Shown here piece after piece: positions 44,973 through 56,999 of a DNA stretch of 64,000 nucleotides (position 1 is the first letter of the stretch; every line of letters starts with the position of its first letter). The position numbers and the translations under genes were made by a program. This DNA comes from Balaenoptera acutorostrata (Eukaryota; Chordata; Mammalia; Artiodactyla; Balaenopteridae), in the NCBI RefSeq assembly GCF_949987535.1, contig NC_080082.1, positions 27,445,164 to 27,509,163 of the forward strand, in the 5' to 3' direction. The notes under the pieces were generated by a model that did no database searches, was not told where the DNA came from, and saw nothing but the letters and a program-made list of their open reading frames with translations.

Positions 44973-46265
44973 GATTTTTTTTCCATAATTGAGATTTTAC
45001 TGATTGTTTTGAGGATCAGTACACACACATTTAAATTTGTACACAATTCTCAACATACATACCAAAAATCTAAAAAGTCATGCAGTTGTGATTCTTTTCT
45101 GAACAGTTATTCCAGGGACTTTCCAGCTTAAAATTTGGAGGCAAATTTTCCTTCACAGGATATCAAGTACCAATATCTTCAAATATTGATATGCTGTTAC
45201 ATCGTAAGTCCCACTAATTCACAGTTTAATATCATATACGCTACATACTCAAATTGTCAGTCGTTCACAACACATTAACAGTTATGAGAAGAACTGGACT
45301 ACCACGACCAAAGATGTTACAGAGTGCACAAAATTCTGCCCAGGAGAGCCAAGATCAAGGGGTGAGTGGTTTGCTTTAGGAAACAATTCTACCAAAAACA
45401 ACATGGGAAGAGAAGTAATGTAAAGTGTTTAAGACATAAATGCACAACTGACTCCAAACTGCCATTTAGTACGCTTTGTACTATAGGATATAAAAGCTAC
45501 CCTCCATCCGTTGAATGTTAAGCTGACACCCAAGACAAAGCCTCCCATGTTCAATATCCCATTATTTTCTGGTTGTACCAACAAATAAGCAACAAGCAAA
45601 TGATTTCACCTCTTACAAAAAAGCATTTACACTTAAAAAATGGGATGAGGTGGGATTCCCTCCTTTTTATAAATGTTTCTAGAGCTACTAAAAAACTTGC
45701 ATTTACGAAATAGTTGATAAAAATATTCCTCTGGATTGAACAAGAAGGGAGACAGGGACCACTGATAGGACTGGATGTGTGATATTAATCAGACTTGGCT
45801 TCTTTCTCTCCTGCTTCATCAGAAGCTGGGTTCTCCTCGTTTTTAGTTTCTCCATCTTCTGCAGCTAAGTCTTCTTTAGTCTCTTGGTTTGCCACTTCAG
45901 CCAGTTTTCCCTTTGCTCCCCTTTTCCCTTTTGTTTGCACTTTTTTGTCTGAAGATTTATCCTTTCCTGCCGCCTTTTTTTGGCTTCGTTTCCACTTTTG
46001 CAGGAGCGGGTTTAGCGGACACCCTCGCGCATCTCCTCTTGGGCTCCTCCTTCGCCGCCCCCTCGGCGGAGCTGACCTTCCTCTTGGGCATCGCGGCGGC
46101 GGGGCGGGCGCGTGCCGGGTGCCTGCGGGCCGCGGCGCGCCGAGAGCCTTCGCGAAGCCGGGCTGCCGGGCCGCTGCCGCTCCTCCCGCCGCCCGAGCTG
46201 GGGGGACCCGCGGCGGGGGGCAGGGGTGGGGAGAACCGGATGGAACCGGATTGGGAGTCCGCCGC
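44973..46265 (-). pseudogene. HMGN1: HMGN1 processed pseudogene (full-length retrocopy)
   Basis: HMGN1 is a small nucleosome-binding chromatin protein. On the minus strand, ATG is at 46091 and the stop at 45787-45785. The product starts PKRKVSSAEGAAKEEPKRR and ends SDEAGEKEAKSD, as in HMGN1. One extra A in an A7 run (45975-45981 on plus) shifts the frame after about 39 codons. The nucleosome-binding core reads RRCARVSA where the parent has RRSARLSA. The copy has no introns, a GC-rich 5' UTR (46092-46265), a 3' UTR of about 0.8 kb, an AGTAAA-type signal near 44998 and a short A8 tail (44975-44982). An 11-bp perfect TSD 'cacatcttagg' flanks it (44962-44972 and 46266-46276). Broken, so not a protein-coding gene as it stands. 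Confidence 0.95.
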
Positions 46266-46279
46266 CACATCTTAGGCAT

Positions 46280-46835
46280 GTAAAGCCCTGAAGCTGAGCC
46301 AGTTTTGACATGGTGGCTTTTACCTACTCTATTTATAATGTCTGTTAGCTTCCTCCCAGGTTAAGGGGCCAAATCTACCTGCTCTTCCTATTCTCCGAAA
46401 GCACAAGGAATTGAAATGGCAACAAACAACTAGTCTAGCTTGATGATGGAGATGCTAATATTTCACTTTAGACAACATTAAGTTTAGAAAGGATTGACCC
46501 CAAGGTCAAAAACAAACCAATGACACAAGAACAGGACAGAAGAGATGGGACTGCGGTAGATTTAGGTGTTGAGTTCATTTCTAGCTTAATGAGCAGAGCT
46601 TAATGCGAAATTCCCAGACACGCTGATCAAATCGAACAAAATGCTTACTCTGTACCAGTGGGCAGGGTCTAGAGCAGTGGGTCATTCTGGGATTGACATT
46701 TTGAGAGGAACATGGGCACATTGGGAATTGTCAGGAGGGCAGTGACCAGGATGGATACCATGTCTATATGAGAGACAATAAATGAATTGAGAAAATGAGT
46801 TTATACTTTGAACTAGAAATTTCTAGGTCTCCTGC
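46280..46835. other. unassigned intergenic sequence
   Basis: No gene. A diverged MER5-like phrase 'gggattgacattttgagagg' occurs near 46689. Confidence 0.35.
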
Positions 46836-46837
46836 TG

Positions 46838-46900
46838 AATTAGTTTCCTACTGCTGCTGTAACAAATTACTATGAACTAGGTGGTTTCGAAGAACATAGA
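46838..46900 (-). mobile_element. LTR-end fragment (MaLR-like)
   Basis: 'gttttcctactgctgctgt'-like text ('gtttcctactgctgctgtaa', 'caaattactatgaactaggt') matches the end of MLT1-type LTRs. Confidence 0.5.
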
Positions 46901-47370
46901 CTGAAAGGATTCTGGAAAGACAGTGGTACGGGAAGCATCAGGAATCTGTCTCCCCCCCCGCCCCCCAGACAACAACTGTACTGCCAGAATCTGTCTCATG
47001 TAAGTATTTGGAACTCTGGAGTCTATTGAAGGATTGCCACTTCCAGGGAAAGGCTTGGACAGGTAAACTGTGCTTCATTTTGGTCAGTTTCAGCTCTGAG
47101 CATAGCAGTTACCCATCCCCCATTCCCATGGTGGGCAGCTGTTTGCATACAGCTTGTGGGAGCCAGGTTGGGCAAAAGAGGACCCTGTGCTCCAAATGCT
47201 GGAGACCTATGCTCTGATTGCCCATTGCTGCTTCTGATTAGATTGTTGCTGCCCCTCCACCTCTAGCTGAAGTGACTTCCAGGGGACTTAAAGGGTGGGT
47301 GCCCTTTACTGTCCTCTTCATTTTTCTCTTTTTCCTCCTTTTTAGAGCCAAACATTAAAGACAAGGATAC

Positions 47371-47905
47371 TGTATTAGGGTTCTCCAGAGAAAGAGAACC
47401 AATATGATATATGTAGATTGATATCTCTATATAGATCTCTCTCTCTCTCTCTATGTATAACTATATGAAATTTATTATAGGAGTCAGCTCATGTTACAGA
47501 GGCTGAGAAGTCACATGATCTGCAGTCTGGAGAATCAGGAAGGCCATGGGCATAATTCAGTAAAATGCTGAAGGCCTGTGAACCAGGCGGGTGAGGGGCT
47601 GCTAGTGCAAGAAACAGGAGCTCTGGTATCTCTGAGGGCAGCAGAAGGTGGACCTCCCAGCTTAAAAAGAGGGAGATAATTTGCCCTTCCTCTGCCTTTT
47701 TGTTCTATTCAGACCCTTGATGCATGGGATGAGGCCTGCCCACATTGGTGAAGGCAGATCTTTTTCACTCAGTGTATTGATTTTCTTCTAATCTCTTTGC
47801 TAATCTCTTCTGAAAACACCCTCACAAACGTACCCAGAAATAATTTTTTTACCAGCTATCTAGGCATTCCTTAGCCCAGGCAAACTGACACAAAATTAAC
47901 CATCA
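47371..47905. mobile_element. solo LTR-like repeat inside the old L1
   Basis: Begins TGTATTAGGGTTCTCCAGAG and ends AATTAACCATCA, with L1 sequence resuming directly after, so it entered the L1. Flanking 'gatac' and 'gacat' could be a decayed 5-bp duplication. A (CT)n patch lies near 47437. The family is common in mammals, but I do not name it. Confidence 0.6.
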
Positions 47906-49981
47906 GACATGCAAAACAACTGCATATATGGGGGAAGTTAGCAAGTGATCGTGCATGTCCAAGGAAAGGCTCTGAAAAGACCCAAGACTTTAAACTATAC
48001 CTCAGCTGATCCTTGGCACATAGATAGCCTACAGCAATGGGAAACAAACAAACAAACAAAAAAACGCTATTTAACAAAGCAGTAACAAAAAACAGCAAAC
48101 TCTGGGTAACAGGGAGAATCTGGTCTCCATAATTACCACATTATTAAATACAAATATTCAAATTTTTTCCAAAAAAATCATAAGGCATACAAAGAAACAG
48201 AAAAGTATGGCCCATTCAAAGAAAAAAAAAAAAAAAAAACCAACAGGAACTATCCCTGAAAAAGACTTGATGGCAGATACAGAAGACAAAACAACTGTTT
48301 TAAAACAACTGTCTTAAAGATGCTCAAAGAACTAAAGGAAGATTTGGAAGAAGTCAGGAAAATGTATGAACAAAAATGGAAACATCAATCATGAGACAGA
48401 AAACCTAAAAAGAAGCCAAAAAGAAATTCTGGAGCTGAAAAGTATGGTAATTGAAATGAAAAATTAACTAGAGGGATTCAAAGGCAAATTTGAACAGGCA
48501 TAAGAATCAGTGAACTCAAAGATAGGACAATGGAAATAATCAAGACTGAGAAACTGAAAGAAGAAAGATTCAACTAGAAGCCATATGAAGAAACAAAGAT
48601 CCCAATAAAGGTACATAAGCAATTATAAAAGCTAACATTAGTGTAACAATGGCTTATAATTCCACTTTGTTTTCTAAATGACTTGAGACTAATGCATTAA
48701 AAATCATTATTAGTTTACATTATTCTGGGGCACACAATGTATAAAGGTGTAATTCTGTGATAACAACAGCGAGGGGTGGGGATGGAGCTGTAAAGGAGCA
48801 GAGTTCTTGTATATTATTGAAGTTAAGCTGGTATAAATTCAAATGAGAGTGTTATAACTTTAGTATGTTAAATGTAATCCCCATGGTACCCACAAAGAAA
48901 ATAGCTACAGAATATAAACAAAAAGGAATGAGAAAGGAATTTAAACATTTCACCACCAAAAAAAAAAGTCAACTAAACACTAAGGAAGACAGTACTGTAA
49001 TGCAGGGAGTGAAAAACAAAGCTGTAAAATGTATAGAAAACAAATAAGGTGACAGAAGTCTCTCCTTCCCAGTAATTACTCTTTTAAATGTAAATGGATT
49101 AAACTCCCCAAAAGACAGACTGGCAAAATGGTTAAAAATCACAGTCCAACTATATGCTATCCACAGGAGACTCACTTTAGATCAAAAGGCACAAATAGAT
49201 CAAAAGTGAAAGAATTGAAAAATATTCCATGCAAACAGTAACCGAAAGAGAGCAGGGGTGGCTGTACTAACACTGGACAAAACAGATTTTAAATCAAAAA
49301 GTTTACAAGAGACAAAGTAGGACATTATATATTAATAGAAATTTGATATATCCTCTTGCTGTAACATTATAAACACTTACATTTCTAATGACATACAACT
49401 GAATAAATAAAGCAAAAATTGACAGAATTGAAGAGAGAAATAATGGATAGAGCAAGCAGACAGAAGCAAGGAAATAGATACAACAAACCAACTATATGAA
49501 ACAGACACTGCACACTCTACCCACCACCAAAAGCATACACATTCTTCTTATGTGCACGGGGATATTTTCCAGGTTAGACCATATGTTAGGCCACAAAAAT
49601 TAAGTGTCAATAGATTTGAAAAGATAACTATCATATTTTCTCTGACCACAATGAGATAAAGTGAGAAATCAGTGACAGTAGGCAAACTGGAAAATCCACA
49701 AATATACTGAAATTTAACAACACACTCTTAAACAACCAATGGATCAAAGAATAAATCACAAGGTGAATTAGAAACTCCTTAGTTTTAATGAAAACAAAAA
49801 TGCAACATACCAAAACTATAATGCAGCAAAAGCAGTCCTAAGGGGGAAATGTACAGCTATAAACACATTAAAAAAACCAGATCTCAAATTAAGAACATAA
49901 CTTTACAAGTTAAGGAACTTGAAAAAGAACAAACTAAACCCAAAGCTAGCAGAAGGAAGGAAATAAAGATTAGAGAATAGG

Positions 49982-50329
49982 GGACTTCCCTGGTGGCGCA
50001 GTGGTTAAGAATCTGACTGCCAACGCAGGAGACACTGGTTTGAGCCCTGGTCTGGGAAGATCCCACATGCCGTGGAGCAACTAAGCCCGTGCGCCACAAC
50101 TACTGAGCCTGCGCTCTAGAGCCCGCGAGCCACAACTGCTGAACCAGCATGCCACAACTACTGAAGCCCGCATGCCTAGTGCCTGTGCTCCAGAACAACA
50201 GAAGCCACCGCGATGAGAAGCCCATGCGCTGCAACGAAGAGTAGCCCCCGCTCACCGCAACTAGAGAAAGCCTGAGCGCAGCAACGAAGACCCAACGCAG
50301 CCAAAAATAAAATAAATTAAAAAAAAAAA
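49982..50329 (+). mobile_element. CHR SINE at an L1 deletion junction, no TSD
   Basis: Full-length head ('gacttccctggtggcgcagt') and A-rich tail. The left flank is L1 ORF2 just after the endonuclease region, and the right flank is late ORF2. The flanks share no duplication. Confidence 0.9.
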
Positions 50330-50564
50330 CAACTGGTACAGCTGCTGTTGAAAACAGTATGAAGGTTCCTTAAAAATTTTAAGATAGAATTACCATATGA
50401 TCCAGGAATTCCACTTCTGGATATATACCCAAAAGAGCTGAGAGCAGGATCTTAAAGAGGTATTAGTACTCCAATGCTTATAGCAGCATTATTGACAATG
50501 GCTAAAACGTACAAGTAACCCAAGTGGTCACTGATAGATGAATGGGTAAACAAAATTTTCTGGT

Positions 50565-51128
50565 TTAAAATAGTTAGCTTTTTTGTTTTTTGTTTTTTAC
50601 AACACAGCAAAAAAGAATCTACAACTATCAAAATCTGCAAAACTTCTGTAGAAAGGAGCTACCTTTTTTGAACTGTTTAATTAAAGCTTCTCTAGGATTT
50701 TACACACCCATTTTTGGTCATCAAGAGCACGGAATTTCTCACACCTGTTTGTGTCTCTACTGGCTTTAGACCCTGACATATTTACACACTTCAGTATTCT
50801 ACATCTAATCAAATCAGCTTTCCTTTAGCCCATTTATATTTTTAAATAGAAAAGTGAAACTAAAACAGATTTAATTTCCTTCTGAAATCTGTTATGTAAA
50901 TGTTTTGTTGAATTTAAACATCACAAGTTTGATAAAATTGTCAACAAGGTCTCTCACCCACCCCACAGCCTGTGGAAAATCTTAATTACAGCAGATTCAA
51001 ATACATCGCTACATTGTCAGCTGTTTTTTCTGCTTCGAATCAGCTACCTTGATGTTCTAATACTGTTTTAACCACCTCTTAGCGTCTCAGCTAAGAATGC
51101 CTGTCTCAGTTCTGCCTAGAAATCCACC
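50565..51128 (-). other. unidentified minus-strand insert in L1, possible retrocopy
   Basis: Separates L1 text ending 'gaatgggtaaacaaaatt' from text resuming 'ataaaatggagtattattca'. On the minus strand it ends in A-rich (A)5-6C repeats, like a poly(A) tail (50578-50600 on plus). One minus frame (about 50670-50815) is open for roughly 47 codons and ends RALDDQKWVCKILEKL then stop. I cannot name a parent gene. No clear TSD or AATAAA. Confidence 0.5.
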
Positions 51129-51534
51129 ACCATAAAATGGAGTATTATTCAGCCTTAAAAAAGAAGGAACTTCTGACATATGCTACAACATGGATGAATC
51201 TTAAGAACATTATATTAAGTGAAATATGCCAGCCACAAAAAGACGAATACCATGTGATTCCACTATATGAGACATTTAGAGTAGTCCAAATCATAGAGAC
51301 AGAAAGTAGAAGGTTGGTTGCTGGGGCAGAGGGGAGGGGGAAATGGCGAGTTATTGTTTAATAGGTCCAGAATTTCTGTTTTACAAGATGAAAAGAGTTA
51401 TGGAGATGGATGGTGTTGATGAAACATTATGCAGGTATTTAATGCCACTGAACGGTATACTTAAAAATGGTTAAGACAGTAAATTTTATCACTATAAAAT
51501 TTTTATCACTATAAAAAAATTGGAAAAAAACCCC

Positions 51535-51960
51535 AAAATTGATTATCTTACAGTTCTGGAGGTCAGAAGTCCAAAATGGGCCGGCAGGGCTGCATTCCTT
51601 CTGGAGGCTCTAGAGGAGAGTCAATTTCTTTGCCTTTTCCAGCTTCTGGAGGCTGTCCGCGTTCTTTGGCTTATAGCACCTTCCAGCAATGGCGTCACCC
51701 CAACCTCTGCTCTGTCAGCACAGCTCCTGCTTCCCCCCGGCTTCCTCCGAACATCTCCCAACCCGACTGTGAGTCTCCTGCCTCCTTCTTATAAGGTGCC
51801 TTATATTGGACACACCTGATAATCCAGGAGACTCCATCTCAAGAGCCTCAGCTTAATCACACCTGCAAGTGCTTTTGCCATGGAAGGAAACAAATTCACA
51901 GGTTCTGAGAGCTAGGATGTGAGCATCTTTGGGAAGCCATTATTCTGTTTACCACAGTTG
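51535..51960 (-). mobile_element. MaLR/MLT1-like LTR
   Basis: 'cagttctggaggtcagaagt', 'ggctgcattccttctggagg', 'cacacctgataatccaggag' and 'gggaagccattattctgttt' are in the same order as the copy at 9305-9825. Confidence 0.7.
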
Positions 51961-52059
51961 CCTAGAGAAATACTCATGTGAGCGTGGGAGGAGGTAGGCA
52001 CAAGGGCTTCAATACTGAAAGCAGGGGGAAGCCCACGTCTGACAATAGGGTTGTGGTTG

Positions 52060-52470
52060 AACAACCGTGCAGACATTCTATAGAATACTGGGCAGCCATA
52101 GAAAGAATGAGCTGGAGACATGGAGGGCTGTCCATGGTGCACTTTTAAACGAGAAAGACAAATTTCAGGAATTCTTAATTCATTTGTTCAACAAATAGTT
52201 TCAGTGTCTATCATGTTCCTGAAGCTGGAAGTACAGAAGTGAATTAAACAAGAGTTTATACTCTCTTTCTGTATAAAAACTGTATGCAGAAATAGGTGTG
52301 TACAGGGAAAAAAGGGTCTAAGCTGGAAAATAAATACTGATATGTTAACACTGGGTATCTTGGGAGAGGAAGAGCAGGAAGTAAAAGCGGTGAAGATTTG
52401 CCCTTCTTCTTTGGATGTTTTTATATAGTTTTATCTTTTTCAACAAGCATTTAAACTTGCTTATTGAAGC
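52060..52470 (+). mobile_element. old L1/HAL1-type 3' fragment
   Basis: 'gaatactgggcagccataga', 'ctgtatgcagaaataggtgt' and 'aaatactgatatgttaacac' fit the end of old L1/HAL1. Weak. Confidence 0.45.
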
Positions 52471-52479
52471 TTGCTAAAA

Positions 52480-53655
52480 AATTAAAATAAACTGAGGTAC
52501 AGTTATCAGGAGAAGTTATCTATTATGTCTAACCCCACCTCATGATGACAAAACTGTACCATCTGCAAAACAGAAAGAAGGGAGGGAAGGAAGGGAGAGA
52601 GTGGAGACAAAGAAACATCCAGCTGATTGGTGTTAACTTGGAGCAGGCAAGGCTTGCGGGGCACTTAGCCAGCAAGTGAAGCAAAGTGTCCCTCCCTCCC
52701 CGGCGGGAACTGGCAGCTCCTCCGGGTACGATTCTTTATAACCTCTCCTGTGGCACTGGCCATGTGCCTAGTGTACACAGTAGGCGATCAGTGACATATT
52801 GTCGGCCAGCTGAGTCACCGACGGGAGCGCCTGTAAGGGTGTAGATGACACCCACACAGGAGGAGCAAGCGTCCTGTCAGGGCTCAGCTTTGACCCCATA
52901 TGGCAACACCCGCACCCACCAGCCTCACTTCCACACCCATTCGTCTCCCCTCATTTCTAACCATTTCAGCTCAAAGTCTGGTCCTTCCCAAGCCCCCACA
53001 ACTCCCTGGTTTATTTGAAGCAGAGGTTCTGCAGTTGGAGGAAGTGGGTAGAAATTCCAGGTCACTTATCTCCGCCATGGTGTCCCCAAGATGAACTTGT
53101 GGTTTGCTACTTCTTTGCCCTGAACTGCAACCTCTGAGCTGGCCTTTCTACCCCCTGCATGCGTCTCTGGGGCTGATGCTTTGTGGCCGCGGGGTGCAGG
53201 GAAGACAGGAGGGGGTGAGGCGTGGGGCCCAGGGGCCCTCGACCCCAGGCAATGTCATCTCAGACTTGTAGACCTAAGTTCCCTTGATAAACATCATCTC
53301 AGAATCACACACCTGGCAAACAGGCTGTCCCGGGAACACGGCCCAGGAACAAACAAAACAAGCTTGTGTCTTTTCATTTTGTTCTTGGTTCTTACTGTTC
53401 TAGGAAGAAAAAAGAAAAAAAGACTGGACTTGAGTATGTGAGACATTCACATGTTTTACTCAGAAAACAAAGAACCTCTGATTTTCTTGGAGAAACGTTG
53501 AGAGCTGCCTTTTCCTTTTAGTGCCCTTAAGCACAGACTGAAACAAGGAAGACATAATTTCAGTTCATTCCAACTGTCCCCTTGAACACCTACTTCATCC
53601 TTCCTAGACTGATCGTTGGACAGAATTAAAACTGCTCCCAAAGTGTAGTTTGATT
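52480..53655. other. unassigned intergenic sequence
   Basis: A (GGAA)-like patch lies near 52578-52600. No gene or named repeat. Confidence 0.35.
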
Positions 53656-53659
53656 CAGC

Positions 53660-54030
53660 CTGCGGGCCCTCCGTGAAGTGTCCCTGCCCTCTTCCGGCTC
53701 TGTCCTCCTCTCCTCCTGGATCCCCCTCAGGCACTCCCTGCACGTTCCTGCCCCCAAGCCCTTCGTACCTGTCCCCTCGGCCTGGAACATGGTCCTCCCG
53801 TTTCCCTCCCTCCTTCAGGTCCCTTCAGAACTGCAACCGCCACCCCATCCCAGCCCTCCCACCCCCAGCCCTGCTTCATTTCTCTCCACAGCACTTGTCA
53901 CCTTCTAATAGGTCACTTTGTTATTTTGTTTACACTCTACCCCTTTTCTGATGTAAACTCCACCAAGGCGTGGATTTTCATCCATCTGTTCACCACTGGA
54001 AACTCAGTCCTAGATAATGACTGAATCTGA
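53660..54030 (+). mobile_element. L2 3' fragment
   Basis: Pyrimidine-rich text with 'cctcggcctggaacatggtc' and 'gatgtaaactccaccaaggc', typical L2. The open frames at 53673-53951 are not genes. Confidence 0.65.
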
Positions 54031-54039
54031 ATCTTTATA

Positions 54040-55350
54040 GAGGAGTTTTGCATTATGTATCCAAAATCTTATAAATACACAGCTATTCCACATCTAGGAA
54101 TTTATCCCCGGGAAGTCATCACAGAAGTGTGCAAAAATAGACTTAGAAATGTTACAAAAGCCAAACACTGGAAATAATAAGAGCTGACATTTAATTAGCA
54201 CTTACCGTGTGCCAGACCCTGTTTTAAACATTTTATGCACATGAACGCTTTAAACTCCCGACCACCCTATAACCCACCTATCATTGTCTGGATTTTACAA
54301 GTGAGGGAACAGGCAGAGGGACTGAAGAGCATGCAGTCGAGCCAGGATTTGATGGGGTGTGTCTGACTCGAGTCCATATTCTTAACACCCTATGGGTTAC
54401 ATGAGCTGTGCTCCAGCCACCCCGAGGCATTCAACGCAACCATTTAAAATGATGCTGTAGACAATGAATTTTTTCTGGTGGGGGAAGAAGGGACATGAAC
54501 CCCTGAAATTATATGTAAATTGTGTGATCATACACATTGCTGGGAAGGAGACAGCTTTATCAGATTCTCTGAGACATTCAAGAACCAGCGTTGTAGAATA
54601 ATTCTTCTACGTAAGTAGTTCAGGTGAACGTATCCTGCACATGGGTTATCAACTGTTTAGCACAGTCTTTAAAAAATTTCTTTTTAGTTTCCCTCCTTCT
54701 ACACAAGCTTTCCTCATCTTGTGCCTAAACCACATTAACAACCTAGAATGTCACCACAGAAGACGCTTTAATGACTTGAAAAGATCTTTGTGAGATACAG
54801 TAAAAAGCTCAAATAACTAAATTATGTTAATAGCTGTTATTCCTGGGTGATGGAATTATGAGTGTGTTAAAATTTCTTCTCTGGTCTTATTTGTATTCTG
54901 TACATGTTTTGCAAGAACATGAATTACTTTTTGTAACCAAAGGAATTTTTTTTTTAAGAAAATGGCACACTTGGGGAAGATAATTTGGAAGATGCTATGA
55001 AAATTTTAAGTGTACCTGCCCTTTGATCCAGAAATTCCATTTCCAGGAATCTGCTGGACAGAAATTCTTGCCTGTGAGCCCGAATATAAGTCCAGCGACA
55101 TTCATGGAAGCATTGTGAAAATTAGTAAACAGCCCAAACCCTCAGAGAAGGTGAGTAAATAAAATAAACAAAATAAAATATTCAATAAAATATAATACCA
55201 CCATATTAGAAAAACTGTGCAGCTGTTAAAAAAAGAAAACACGGTAGCTAGATCTCTGACTCTCCTACAAGATGTATTATTTGGTAAAAACAGATGTATA
55301 ATAAGGTCCAACATACATAAAGGACGAGCGTAACAGTATAAAGGCCTTGA
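54040..55350. mobile_element. old L1/HAL1 fragments with an inserted MIR
   Basis: Plus-strand HAL1-like text at 54050-54175 ('ccacatctaggaatttatcc') and 54940-55350 ('gccctttgatccagaaattc', 'tgtgcagctgttaaaaaaag'). A reversed MIR lies at 54175-54390 ('tagcacttaccgtgtgccag', 'tggattttacaagtgaggga'). Confidence 0.6.
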
Positions 55351-55475
55351 AAGGGGTCTGGAAGGAAGCCGCCTGTTTGTTGATGATGGTTACTTGCAGG
55401 GAGGCGCTGGGAGCTGGGCAGGGGAGGTCATGGTGAAGGGGACTTCATGTTCTGTTCTGGATTGTCTGAATTTTT

Positions 55476-55774
55476 TTTTTTTTCTTTTTCTTTTATTTAT
55501 TTATTTATTTATGGCTGTGTTGGGTCTTCGTTTCTGTGCGAGGGCTTTCTCTAGTTGCGGCAAGTGGGGGCCACTCTCCATCGCGGTGCGCGGGCCTCTC
55601 ACTGTCGCGGCCTCTCTTGTTGCGGAGCACAGGCTCCAGACGCGCAGGCTCAGTAATTGTGGCTCACGGGCCCAGTTGCTCCGCGGCACGTGGGATCTTC
55701 CCAGACCAGGGCTCAAACCCATGTCCCCTGCATTGGCAGGCAGATTCTCAACCACTGCGCCACCAGGGAATCCC
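55476..55774 (-). mobile_element. CHR SINE with TSD
   Basis: Reverse cetacean-type copy. Short TSD: 'ctgaattttt' (55466-55475) versus 'ctgaatcttt' (55775-55784). The head has 'gggattccctggtggcgcag' on minus. Confidence 0.9.
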
Positions 55775-55789
55775 CTGAATCTTTTACAT

Positions 55790-56475
55790 ATTATTTATAT
55801 AACCAAATACAACACACACAGTTAAACTATGAAAGAGTCCTAAGATTAAAAAAGCCTCCAAACTCCGAAGTGCTTTCCTCCCACCATGGGGCTGCTCAGG
55901 GGCTCCACGCCAAGCTGCCAGGAAGTCTCCAGAAGGACCACGATCCTGGTTACTGTCAGGATTAGAAACAGGCTCAGTCACCGGGCAGGGGCAGGTGGTT
56001 ATGTAAACGGGAGCGCAGACCTACTGCACATTCTTATGCCCTAAGCACGAGCAGCAATCATGAGGATCTTGGAGCAGTGTGGAAATTAAGTGACAAAAGC
56101 CAACTGGGGAACTACACACAGCGCGCCCAGGGTAAAGGCGGAGGGGCCACATTGTTAGCCAGGTGGGATTATATCATCTTGGCCAAACCTGTTTCTCCCT
56201 GGGGCTTTCTCATTGCGGTTCCGAGGCTACAAACCTGCACGTCGTCTGGACCTGCACTTCTCTCCCTCCCCCACATTCAGTCGTCACCGCGTCCTCTGCT
56301 CCCTTCACTTCTTTCATCCCCTCCCTGGTCCAGGCAGCTCCGTCTGTCCCTGCATGATCGCAGCAGCCTCCCAAGAGGTCTCCCTGTTCCCAAAGGCCAT
56401 CACTCCCGGACCTGTCTGTTCCTAGTCTGTTCCCGCACAGCAGCCAGAAAGGTCTCCGAGCTTTTAAAAAGATAA
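55790..56475. other. unassigned intergenic sequence
   Basis: No gene or named repeat. The plus frame 56077-56475 shows no family resemblance. Confidence 0.35.
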
Positions 56476-56479
56476 CTGG

Positions 56480-56995
56480 GCTCGGTTGCTTCTCTGTTTC
56501 CTTGTCGCTTTTATAATAATACCTTTGCCCTGATCTCCAAGCGCCTGTAGGATCTGGCCCTCACCAGCAGCTACAAACACTTCTCGCTTCCTTCTCTTCC
56601 ACTGTGTCCCAGCCGCCCTGGCGTTTCTGTGCTGTTTCCTGCCCAGGGCCTCTGCTCTCGCTGCCTCTGTGAGCCTGGCTACTCCTTACACCCCCAGCCC
56701 TCTCACAGTTTCTCCATCACATTAGTCTGCATACCTGCTTCCTGGGCCTATGCTTGATTCCCAATCTCCCCCACTAGCCAGCACTATTCTAGGGCTTACC
56801 GTGGGTGTGGCGCGGCTCTAAGCACTTTACAGACCACCCATTCAGTGCTTTCAAGACCCTACAACACTAGTACAATCATGACACCCATTTTATAGATGAG
56901 GAAAGTGAGGCGCAGAGGTACCCAACTTGCCCCCAAGCTGGGCAACTCTAAAGTGGCCAACGTGGGCTTCGAACCCAGGTGGCTTCAGCCCAGGG
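56480..56995. repeat. L2 fragment followed by reversed MIR
   Basis: L2-like text at 56480-56775 ('ctaggatctggccctcacc'-like, 'cctgcttcctgggcctatgc'). Then a reversed MIR at about 56785-56995 ('cattttatagatgaggaaag', 'acttgcccccaagctgggca', 'ggcttcgaacccaggtgg'). Confidence 0.6.
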
Positions 56996-56999
56996 CCTG

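Larger units (their letters stand above)
46905..51530 (+). mobile_element. old L1M, broken by LTR, SINE and an unidentified insert
   Basis: L1 pieces in order: 5' UTR-like (about 46905-47370 and 47906-48230, including 'ctttaaactatacctcagct'), ORF1-like (48235-49050), endonuclease region of ORF2 (49060-49980, 'taaatgtaaatggattaaac', 'gcaaaagcagtcctaagggg'), late ORF2 (50330-50560, 'gaattaccatatgatccagg') and the 3' part (51130-51530, 'tggagtattattcagcctta'). Many stops. Much of ORF2, including the reverse transcriptase region, is missing at the SINE. Confidence 0.85.

Noticed and set aside
46838..46980. Possible link between the LTR-end fragment and the C-rich patch near 46953 as one element
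   Set aside because: The text after 46905 reads as L1 5' UTR. The C-run is simple low complexity, so I kept them apart.
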